Assembly: GCA_035493475.1 (NCBI GenBank)
Contig: DATJIF010000112.1
Span: 178,583 to 242,582, forward strand
Length of the DNA: 64,000 nt
Direction: 5' to 3'
Source of the DNA: Actinospica sp035493475
GTDB lineage: Bacteria; Actinomycetota; Actinomycetes; Streptomycetales; Catenulisporaceae
Within the stretch, counting starts at the first letter, position 1; every line of letters begins with the position of its first letter. This document shows positions 8,432 to 15,624 of this stretch, in pieces. A program made the position numbers and the translations under genes. Under the pieces are notes generated by a model. That model searched no databases. It worked only from the letters and a program-made list of their open reading frames with translations, and was not told the DNA's origin.

Positions 8432-10308
8432 CGGCGCCCGCGGCCATTTCGGAAACCGCCTATCCTCCTGCGGTGCCTGACGCGACCCGTGGACGATGGG
8501 CCGCCCTCGCGACGGGGTGGGCGATCGGCGCCGCCCTCGCGGCCGACGGCGCGGGGGTCGTCCTGCTGGCGACGGCCAACGCCAGATCCAGAGCCGGGGC
8601 GTCCGGCGGCTATCTCCTGTTCTGGGCCGGACTCGCACTCATCTTCGTGCCGAGCGCCGGGTTCCTCCTGCTGTCCCGGGGCGGCCGGGGTGCACGGCTC
8701 ACCGTGGCCGTGGGCTTCGGGCTCGCGCTGTATCTGGCGAAGGTCGTCTACGAGCCGACGGCGTTCACCTATCACGACGAGTTCGCCCACTACCGGAACG
8801 CCGCCAACCTGCTGGCCTCCGGTCAGCTCCTCGGCTACAACCCGCTGATCCGCGCCACCGGCTACTATCCGGGCCTGGCCGTCGCGACGGACGCGCTCGT
8901 GCGCTTGACCGGGCTTTCCGTCTACACCAGTGGCCTGATCCTGATCGGCTGCGCGCGGCTGATCCTGGTCGGGGCGCTGTTCCTGCTCATCGACGAACTC
9001 CTCGATTCCCCCCGGGCCGCCGGTGCGGCCGTCCTGGTGTACGCGGCGGGCCCCAACTTCCTCTACTGGGACGCCCAATACGCCTACGAGTCGCTGGCCC
9101 TGCCACTGGCCGTACTCGCCGTCTTCTTCCTGGCGCGCCGACGCGGCCGGCCACCGGGCACCGCCGCCGTCCTGTGCAGCCTGGCGGTGGCGCTCGCCGT
9201 AGTGGCCACCCACCACGTGACCGCTTGGGCACTGGCCGCGCTCCTGGCGGCCTGGGCGGCGGCCGGATGGTGGCGCCGCCGTCGTTCCGGCGGCGCGGCG
9301 GCGGAAACCGCGGAATTCGCACCGACGGTCCCGGCCGCGGCGACCTCCGGCGCGGCCGTGGCGTGGGTGGCGACCGTGGCACCGATCACCGTCGCCTACC
9401 TCGGCCCCGTACTGACGGGCGCGGCCGCGCAGGGCATCCGCCTCATCACCACGTTCCACACCTCCCGCACGCTGTTCGCGAACACCGGACAGGCCGCCAC
9501 GGCCCCCGAATGGGAGCGGTTGGCCGCCGTCGCCGGCACGCTCGTCATCCTCGCCGCCGTCCCGCTGGCCCTCTATCGCAGCAGGCGAACCGGGCTGCCC
9601 GCGATCGCCAAGCTGCTGGCGTGGTCGTCGCTGGGGTGGATCGCGCTGCTTCCGCTGCGGTTCACGTCCGCGGGTCAGGAGACGGCGAACCGTTCCGCCG
9701 ACTTCCTGTATCTGGGAATCGCCCTCTGCTTCGCTCTGCTGCTGGAGCCGTTGCTCGAGAAGTCCCGATGGCGCCGGATGCTGTCTCTCTGCCTCGTCGC
9801 CCTGCTGTTCGCGGGTGGTATCTCAGTGTCCTGGAACTTCTCGCAGCGGCTGGCACCCGACTACCAGGTGACGAACGGGGCGGCGGCCGTGACCCCGGAT
9901 GATCGGGCGCTCGCTCAATGGATGCTCGCCACGCTGGGTCCGGGGCATCGCGTCGCGACAGACGCTCAGACCGGGCTGGCGCTCGGTTCGGTGGGCCGCC
10001 AGGATGTGCTCTCCTCGGCCGAGGACGGTGCGCGGACCTGGCTGATCTTCTATCCGCAGACCGTCACCAGCGGCGTGCTGGCCGAAATACGTCGATCAGA
10101 CGTTCAGTACGTGGTCGTACAGGAGGACGTGCTCGACCTGCCGGCCGGCGTCACCCATATCGACGACTCGGAGCCGGAGGACTACTACGACTCCCGGCTG
10201 TCCGCCGCGTCGCTCGCCAAATTCGACGCGAGCCCCGAGTTCCGCGAGGTCTACGCGGCCGGATCCCTCCGGGTGTACCAGGTCGTCGGGTCGACAGGAG
10301 GCCAGTGA
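8428..10308 (+). CDS. Polytopic membrane protein, GT-C-like glycosyltransferase
   Basis: A 626-residue integral membrane protein with about 10-12 hydrophobic segments followed by a soluble C-terminal domain from about residue 490. In the first large external loop it has FTYHDEFAHYRNAANLL, with D117-E118 placed like the acidic catalytic motif of GT-C (GT39/GT83-like) polyprenyl-phosphate-sugar transferases. This suggests sugar transfer on the outer face of the membrane, or a polymerase-like role. ATG 8428 overlaps the upstream stop and is preceded by CGGAGCGG. The GT-C assignment is an inference from one motif plus topology and context. Confidence 0.62.
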   Translation: MTAPAAISETAYPPAVPDATRGRWAALATGWAIGAALAADGAGVVLLATANARSRAGASGGYLLFWAGLALIFVPSAGFLLLSRGGRGARLTVAVGFGLALYLAKVVYEPTAFTYHDEFAHYRNAANLLASGQLLGYNPLIRATGYYPGLAVATDALVRLTGLSVYTSGLILIGCARLILVGALFLLIDELLDSPRAAGAAVLVYAAGPNFLYWDAQYAYESLALPLAVLAVFFLARRRGRPPGTAAVLCSLAVALAVVATHHVTAWALAALLAAWAAAGWWRRRRSGGAAAETAEFAPTVPAAATSGAAVAWVATVAPITVAYLGPVLTGAAAQGIRLITTFHTSRTLFANTGQAATAPEWERLAAVAGTLVILAAVPLALYRSRRTGLPAIAKLLAWSSLGWIALLPLRFTSAGQETANRSADFLYLGIALCFALLLEPLLEKSRWRRMLSLCLVALLFAGGISVSWNFSQRLAPDYQVTNGAAAVTPDDRALAQWMLATLGPGHRVATDAQTGLALGSVGRQDVLSSAEDGARTWLIFYPQTVTSGVLAEIRRSDVQYVVVQEDVLDLPAGVTHIDDSEPEDYYDSRLSAASLAKFDASPEFREVYAAGSLRVYQVVGSTGGQ

Positions 10309-11024
10309 TGATGACGACGAGTCAGCGCGGATTCCACCTGGCCTGTTCGGCGGTCGCCATCGCCTCGGCCGGCGCCGTCTGCGTCTCCTCAGCGGGGCCG
10401 GTCAGGCAGATCGCGGGCCTGACGCTGGTCGGCACCCTCGCCTGCGCGCTGTGGCTCCGTGCCCGTGCGAGCCTCGCCGCGATCGTGCCGGCGACCGGTC
10501 TGACCGTGGTCTTCCTGATCCTGGCCGGGCTCGCGCTCGCCGCCGCGCACGCTCTGAGCGCCGTTCCCGTCGCGCTCACGACGGCGGTCGCGACCTTGGC
10601 AGCGGTCTGGGTCGGCGCGCGTCCTCCCACCGCCGTACCCGACACCCGAAACACCTGGCACAGACCGGCGAACCTGCTCGCCCTCGCCGGTGCCCTGATC
10701 TTCGCGGCCGCGGCGGTCCTAGCCGTTCGCGGTTCGGCGGCCAGCGCGAGCGCCGATGCCGACCAGGCGTCCTCCGTCGCGATCTGGGCCTACCCCTCGG
10801 GCGATCAGCTTCGTGTCGGAGTGGAGCAGCCCGCCGGGCACGACGCCGTGACGCTGCGGATCGTAGTAACCGAGGCGGGCGCCACTATCGCGGTGTGGAA
10901 CGACGTTCGCCTCACCCCGGGCGGGATCTGGCAGGCGCCCGCGCTCACCGTCACCGGCAAGGGTCCGGCCCAGGTGACCGCGCTGCGCGGAGGGACCATC
11001 GTGGCGAGCTTGTCGAGTCGATGA
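10308..11024 (+). CDS. Membrane protein of unknown function
   Basis: A 238-residue protein I do not recognise. Five hydrophobic segments lie within the first 145 residues, followed by an extracytoplasmic domain of about 90 residues (SVAIWAYPSGDQLRVGVEQ to the end) that looks like a small beta-sandwich. AGGAGG at 10296-10301 serves three nested starts (GTG 10305, ATG 10308, ATG 10311); I chose 10308 for its 6-nt spacing. It follows the GT-C-like gene directly and probably partners with it in export or polymerisation. That role is inferred from position only. Confidence 0.7.
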   Translation: MMTTSQRGFHLACSAVAIASAGAVCVSSAGPVRQIAGLTLVGTLACALWLRARASLAAIVPATGLTVVFLILAGLALAAAHALSAVPVALTTAVATLAAVWVGARPPTAVPDTRNTWHRPANLLALAGALIFAAAAVLAVRGSAASASADADQASSVAIWAYPSGDQLRVGVEQPAGHDAVTLRIVVTEAGATIAVWNDVRLTPGGIWQAPALTVTGKGPAQVTALRGGTIVASLSSR

Positions 11025-11033
11025 AGGGAAAAC

Positions 11034-12599
11034 ATGGAACGGGGCAATCCAGGGCTGAGGTTCGGGCTACGGATCGCACTGCGGATCGGATTGGCGATCG
11101 TCGTGGTCGCCGGGGGCCTCGGGGTGATGTCCATGGCGGCACGGCCTGACCCCGCAGCCACCCCGACCCGCGCACAGCACACCGACGAACCTGCGTCCAC
11201 GCTGAACGGGCAACTCAGCGCCCTTCACCTCATCAACTACTTCCCGGCAGACGCCGGGTGGCAGTACATGTGGACCCGCTGGGAACCCGACCAGATCAAG
11301 GAGGACTTCTCGCGGATGGCGGGCATGGGGGCGAACGCGGTGCGCATCACCGTGTTCCCGGACGTGACGGGGTTCCCGACACCGAGTCCGGTCATGCAGT
11401 CCCGTCTCGCGCAGATCGTCCGCATGGCCAACGACAATGGGCTCGAGGTGCAGCTCTCCCTCTTCGATCAGTTCACCGACTTCACGGACATCCAAGGCAG
11501 CCTGACCTGGGCTCAGGACATTCTCACTCCCCTGACGAAGGACCGGCACCTCGCGTTCGTCGACGTGCGCAACGAGCTCGACGCCCCGTCGACGCTGGGA
11601 AATCCCCAGGTGTACCGGTGGCTGGATGCGCTGCTTCCCGCGGTCAAAAGTGATGTGCCCGGCGTCCCGGTTACCCTCTCTGTGACCGCACCGGCGCACA
11701 TCACCACCCTGCGGTCGGCGCTTCGAGTCGAGCCCGACTTCTGGGACCTGCACTACTACTCCTCCGACGGGCTCGCCCACGCGACCATGGCGGAAGCCGT
11801 CGCGGCGGCGGCCCCGCAGCCGGTCTTCGTCGGGGAGACCGGCTTCGCGACAGCGGCGGAAGGCTCGCCACCGGGTCTTCCCACCGGAGAGCCCGCGCTC
11901 GAGGCATATCAGGCTCACTACTACCAGGCGGTCGAACAGGCGGCACTCTCGCTCGGCCTCGGAACCGCCTCCCCCTGGACCTTGTACGACTTCACCCAGG
12001 CCGCCATCCCGAGCGAAGAGGACCCCGACCAGTACGCCTTCGGGCTGCTGCACACCGACGGGACTCCCAAGGCCGCGGCGAGCGTCATCAGCACGCTGTT
12101 CCACACCGGAGACCTTGGCGACGATTCCAACCGCGACTTCTCCCAGGCGGTGACCACACCTCAAGGCACGCTCCCGGCGGTCTGGCGCCTGTGGGAACCT
12201 GATCAGGCCGACTTTGCGCTGGACCCGGCCGTCGGCCACGACGAGCCGGGCGCGGCCCGCATCTCGGACAGCCGGGGCTCCGACGGGGGCATGCCGGGGT
12301 TCTACACCGTCCCGGTCCAGCCGCAGATCGTGGCCGGACACCGCTACCGCGTGACGGCCTGGGTCCGCGGCCGGAGGGCGACCGGGACGACAGTGGTCAA
12401 CGTCAGTTGGTTCAACGGTCTGGGCACCTTCATGAGCGGAACTGACTCCGCCTCCCTCAGCTCCGGCGACACCGACTGGACCGAACTGGAAGCGACCGGA
12501 ACGGCGCCGCCCGGAACGGCCTTCGCGGAGGTCTGGCTCAAGAGCGCCGACGACTCCGGCACCGTCTGGTTCGACGACGTCACCTGGACGCCCGTTTGA
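11034..12599 (+). CDS. Secreted or membrane-anchored GH5-like glycoside hydrolase
   Basis: A 521-residue protein with an N-terminal transmembrane/signal segment (IGLAIVVVAGGLGVMSMA). It has a TIM-barrel domain resembling cellulase-family GH5 (about residues 60-365) and a C-terminal jelly-roll domain like a family 4/9 carbohydrate-binding module, ending WFDDVTW. Likely catalytic acids are E181 in DVRNELD (acid/base, RNE motif) and E268 in FVGETGFA (nucleophile). The ATG at 11034 has AAGGGA upstream. As last gene of the glycan operon it may trim, release or remodel the polymer outside the cell. GH5 assignment is by motif spacing; the substrate is unknown. Confidence 0.72.
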   Translation: MERGNPGLRFGLRIALRIGLAIVVVAGGLGVMSMAARPDPAATPTRAQHTDEPASTLNGQLSALHLINYFPADAGWQYMWTRWEPDQIKEDFSRMAGMGANAVRITVFPDVTGFPTPSPVMQSRLAQIVRMANDNGLEVQLSLFDQFTDFTDIQGSLTWAQDILTPLTKDRHLAFVDVRNELDAPSTLGNPQVYRWLDALLPAVKSDVPGVPVTLSVTAPAHITTLRSALRVEPDFWDLHYYSSDGLAHATMAEAVAAAAPQPVFVGETGFATAAEGSPPGLPTGEPALEAYQAHYYQAVEQAALSLGLGTASPWTLYDFTQAAIPSEEDPDQYAFGLLHTDGTPKAAASVISTLFHTGDLGDDSNRDFSQAVTTPQGTLPAVWRLWEPDQADFALDPAVGHDEPGAARISDSRGSDGGMPGFYTVPVQPQIVAGHRYRVTAWVRGRRATGTTVVNVSWFNGLGTFMSGTDSASLSSGDTDWTELEATGTAPPGTAFAEVWLKSADDSGTVWFDDVTWTPV

Positions 12600-12619
12600 C
12601 GACAGGACCTTGACGCGGC

Positions 12620-12634
12620 GCGCAGCCCCTGCGC
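12620..12634 (+). terminator. Short GC hairpin after the glycan operon
   Basis: Perfect 6-bp stem GCGCAG/CTGCGC with a 3-nt CCC loop, 20 nt after the stop of the GH5-like gene. It has no T tract, as is common for actinomycete terminators. The short stem makes it a tentative call. Confidence 0.35.
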
Positions 12635-12702
12635 TTCGGTACCATCCTTCCGAAGGAGATCGACAATCGTGCGGAGCACCAGGGCCAGGGCGAGGATGCG
12701 AC

Positions 12703-12909
12703 GTGAACATCATCCGGCGACTGCTGCTATGCCGGTGCGGCCACGAGCGAAGCGTCCACCGGCACTACCGAAAGGGTAGCGACTGCGCGCTCTGCGATTG
12801 CCCGCGCTGGTTCCCGCGCCCGAAGTCACTCGCCATCGCCCAGGTGCAGGATGCCGGCCTGGCCGATCGACGTACCGCTACGCCAGGGTCCGACGAAGCG
12901 CCTCGATGA
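12703..12909 (+). CDS. Small Cys/His-rich putative zinc-binding protein
   Basis: A 68-residue protein whose core reads LLLCRCGHERSVHRHYR then GSDCALCDCPRW. The CxCGH...HxHYR...DCxxCxC spacing would bind one or two zinc ions, a pattern I associate with small actinobacterial proteins of unknown role. I start it at GTG 12703 because GAGGA lies at 12692-12696 with 6-nt spacing; a longer in-frame reading back to a TTG at 12610 lacks a ribosome site. Its last 32 nt overlap the convergent carrier-protein/thioesterase gene. The function is unknown. It may belong to the neighbouring biosynthetic locus or stand alone. Confidence 0.55.
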   Translation: MNIIRRLLLCRCGHERSVHRHYRKGSDCALCDCPRWFPRPKSLAIAQVQDAGLADRRTATPGSDEAPR

Positions 12910-13972
12910 CCCGTGCGTCCTTCAGGATCTCGACGAGGCGCACGTCGTCCGTGAAGTAGTACTCCGCCTGCGGGAGTATCGCGGACCAGTACGCTCGGGT
13001 GCGTTCGGCGTAGTCCTCGGCCACGCAGATCGTCACCGGGCCGGCGTACGGGCGCGGCTCGTAGTGCTCTTGGGCGAACTGCGCCGCGGCCCAGAGCACG
13101 GTGAGTCGATAGAAGTCGTCCAGCCTGTCGGTCTGCTCGAACCAGGTGCGCCGCTTGAGCTCGTCCAATACGGCGGGCAGGTCGGCGACGCGGTCGTGCA
13201 GGCCGAAGCGGGCGCGCAGCATGCCGATCAGGTACTCGTAGTGTTCGGTGACACCCCAGCCCGGATCCAGTTCGGGCATTCCGGAGGGCAGTTCGAGCAG
13301 GGACAGCGACGCTACCCGCTCCCCCGCGGCGACGAGTTGCTGCGCCATCTCGAGCGCGATCACCCCGCCGGCGCAGAGTCCCGCGAGGCGGTACGGACCC
13401 GACGGCTGCACCGTGCGCAGCTGTCTGATATGGAAGTCGGCGGTCTCGGCCACGGAGAGGAACGGCCGGACGGCGGCGCGGTAGCCGACGGCTTCCAGGC
13501 CGTAGACCGGGCGGTCGCCGTGCACCTCGCGGGCCAGGCCGGTGAACAGCCGCACATGCCCGATTCCCAGGTGCACGCAGAACAACGGCAGATCGGAGCC
13601 CTCTTCGACGAGCGGCACGAGCGTGGACGGCGCCTCGGGATCCCACGGACTGATGCTGCTCCGCCACACCTGCGCGACGATGTCCGCCTGCTCGGCGGCA
13701 TGCGGGTCCCGGCTCTCGCCGCGGGCGCGGGCCGCGAGGGCGGCAGGCGTCGGGTGTTCGAACACGTCGAGCGCCGTGATCGTGAGTCCGGCCGCGGCGG
13801 CGCGGTCGACCACCTCGACGACCAAGAGCGAGTAGCCGCCGAGATCGAAGAAGTCGTCCTCGGGCCCGGCGGTCACGTCGAGCAACTGCTCGAAGACATC
13901 GATCAGGGTCTTCACCGCGTCGACCGCGTCGACTGCGCCGTCCGCGGCAACCGTGTCCACTGCTTCAGCCAT
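12878..13972 (-). CDS. Carrier protein-thioesterase didomain with cysteine nucleophile
   Basis: Two-domain NRPS release protein of 364 residues. The peptidyl-carrier domain spans about 18-90, with phosphopantetheine S48 in FFDLGGYSLL. The thioesterase domain (about 125-364) begins LPLFCVHLGIGHVRLF, and its elbow reads GLCAGG, so the nucleophile is C200 instead of serine. The usual Asp of LLD is Glu (E227 in SLLELPSG), and the C-terminal GxH histidine position reads YYFTDDVRL with no His. It should hold and release or transfer the aminoacyl group loaded by the upstream adenylation enzyme, whose stop it overlaps by 8 nt. The altered triad implies unusual chemistry or an acyltransferase role. 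Confidence 0.85.
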   Translation of the reverse strand: MAEAVDTVAADGAVDAVDAVKTLIDVFEQLLDVTAGPEDDFFDLGGYSLLVVEVVDRAAAAGLTITALDVFEHPTPAALAARARGESRDPHAAEQADIVAQVWRSSISPWDPEAPSTLVPLVEEGSDLPLFCVHLGIGHVRLFTGLAREVHGDRPVYGLEAVGYRAAVRPFLSVAETADFHIRQLRTVQPSGPYRLAGLCAGGVIALEMAQQLVAAGERVASLSLLELPSGMPELDPGWGVTEHYEYLIGMLRARFGLHDRVADLPAVLDELKRRTWFEQTDRLDDFYRLTVLWAAAQFAQEHYEPRPYAGPVTICVAEDYAERTRAYWSAILPQAEYYFTDDVRLVEILKDARVIEALRRTLA

Positions 13973-15467
13973 GATCGGCAGGATCTCCTATCACTGTCGG
14001 CAGGGCGGCGCGGTCGAGCTTGCCGGAGCTGGTCAGCGGCAGCTCGGCCGCGAATGCGTATCGGCTGGGCACCATATGCGCCGGTAGTACCGCCGCCGTG
14101 CCCGCCCTGAGTTCTCGGGCCTCCGGTGGTTGCGCGGGGTTCGCCGGAACGAGTGCGGCCGCCAGGATCTGAGCGCCGGCGCCCGTCGTCACGACGGTGA
14201 CCGCCGCGTCGGCCACGCCGTCGAGCCCACGCAGCACGGCTTCGACCTCGCCGAGTTCGACCCGGAAGCCACGCAGTTTGACCTGCCGGTCCACGCGCCC
14301 GAGGTATTCGAACCCTCCGTCGGGCAACTGCCTGGCCAGATCGCCGGATCGGTAGGAGCGCCGGCCGCCGTCCCCGTCGACGACGAACCGCTCGGCGGTC
14401 AGCTCGGGCCGGTTGAGGTATCCGGCCGCGACTCCGGGGCCGCTCAGCCACATTTCGCCCTCGCGCAGCTCGATTTCGAGGTGCCCGAGCGGACGGCCGA
14501 TCGGCGAACGCACCGGACCGGCGAGGTCGTCCTCGGTGAGCAGCTTGAACGTCGCGTGCACGGTCGTCTCGGTGATCCCGTACATGTTCACCAGCACGGG
14601 ACGGGTGCCGGGCGGCAGGTCGTCCACGAAGCGGCGGGCCACGCCCAGATCCACGCTCTCCCCGCCGAATATCAGGTATCGAACGTCGAGCTCGGGACGA
14701 CCGGCCTGGCGATACGCCGACGCGACCGCGCGGAAGACGGACGGCACCTGATTCAGCACGGTGATCCGTTCACCCGTCAGCACCTCGATGAAGGCGGCGG
14801 CGGACAGTGCGGCCCGATCGGGCACGACGACCGCCGTCGCGCCGGTCGCCCACGCACCCCACAGCTCCCACACCGAGAAGTCGAAGCTCGCGGAGTGGAA
14901 GAGCGACCAGCGGTCGCGTTCGTCGACGTCGAACAGCGGCAACGCGGCGTCGAGCAGCGAAAGCACGTTGCCGTGGGAGACGACGCAGCCCTTCGGACGG
15001 CCCGTGGAGCCCGAGGTGTAGATCACGTATGCGGGATCGTCCCGACCCGGCGTCCCGACCGGCTGCGTGATCGGCCCGGTGAGGTCCATCGGGACGGGCT
15101 CGGTCCGCGCCGCGTCCAGCCCGCAGGCGGCCGCCAGTTCCGGGCCGCCGATCAGCAAGTCGATCCCGGCGTCTTGCGCCATCGTGCGCAGCCGCTCGGC
15201 CGGATGGCCCGGATCCAGCGGCAGGTACGCGGCACCGGCCTTGAGCACGCCCAGAATCGCGACGGGCGTGCGGACCGACCGCCCTGCCTCCACGCCGATC
15301 AGGCTGCCCCGGCCCACGCCGCGTGCGGCCAGCCGTCCGGCCAGCGCGTCCGCGAGCTCGCCGACGCGGCGGTAGTCGAGCCGCTCACGGCCGTCGGCCA
15401 GCGCCACGGCCGACGGACGGTGCGCACGGATCCCCTCGTAGAGATCCGCAAGACTGTCGTAAGGCAT
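13965..15467 (-). CDS. Stand-alone NRPS adenylation enzyme, predicted L-threonine-specific
   Basis: A 500-residue adenylation domain protein that should form threonyl-AMP and load the adjacent carrier protein. Core motifs are YTSGSTGRPKG (A3), FDFSVWELW (A4), NMYGITETTVH (A5), YRSGD (A7), GRVDRQVKLRGFRVELGEVE (A8) and SSGKLDRAAL (A10, K483). Lining up the pocket positions by eye gives D196 F197 W200 N239 I266 G268 M295 V303 H304 K483, i.e. DFWNIGMVHK, the well-known threonine code. I start at ATG 15467, preceded by G-rich sequence; GTG 15512 would add 15 residues with a poorly placed ribosome site. It is transcribed with the carrier/thioesterase gene and divergent from the isonitrile-synthase-like gene. 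Confidence 0.88.
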   Translation of the reverse strand: MPYDSLADLYEGIRAHRPSAVALADGRERLDYRRVGELADALAGRLAARGVGRGSLIGVEAGRSVRTPVAILGVLKAGAAYLPLDPGHPAERLRTMAQDAGIDLLIGGPELAAACGLDAARTEPVPMDLTGPITQPVGTPGRDDPAYVIYTSGSTGRPKGCVVSHGNVLSLLDAALPLFDVDERDRWSLFHSASFDFSVWELWGAWATGATAVVVPDRAALSAAAFIEVLTGERITVLNQVPSVFRAVASAYRQAGRPELDVRYLIFGGESVDLGVARRFVDDLPPGTRPVLVNMYGITETTVHATFKLLTEDDLAGPVRSPIGRPLGHLEIELREGEMWLSGPGVAAGYLNRPELTAERFVVDGDGGRRSYRSGDLARQLPDGGFEYLGRVDRQVKLRGFRVELGEVEAVLRGLDGVADAAVTVVTTGAGAQILAAALVPANPAQPPEARELRAGTAAVLPAHMVPSRYAFAAELPLTSSGKLDRAALPTVIGDPADHG

Positions 15468-15570
15468 CCCCGTAGCCCCCGTACTCAGTGGATCAGGTGC
15501 CGACGATGCCACAGCCCTGAGCTCGCGTCAATGCCCGGAAGTGCGAGTGCTGGAGCCGATTACGGCCTGG

Positions 15571-15576
15571 TAGAGT
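15571..15576 (+). promoter_or_regulatory. Candidate -10 element for the HAD/isonitrile-synthase operon
   Basis: TAGAGT matches the actinomycete -10 consensus TAGRRT and lies 49 nt upstream of the GTG at 15625, inside the divergent intergenic region. No convincing -35 hexamer is seen 16-19 nt upstream, so this is only a candidate; GAGGGGGA at 15613-15620 is the ribosome site. Confidence 0.35.
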
Positions 15577-15624
15577 CCGCAGCACGGGAAGATCGCAATA
15601 CTCACAACGTCCGAGGGGGACGGA

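Noticed and set aside
12610..12645. TTGACG followed by TACCAT as a promoter for the small Cys/His gene
   Set aside because: The spacer is 24 nt, too long for a standard sigma-70-type promoter.
12669..12779. Small + strand open frame starting GTG 12669 after AAGGAG
   Set aside because: 36 codons, Arg/Pro-rich, no motif; the overlapping frame from GTG 12703 carries the ordered Cys/His pattern.
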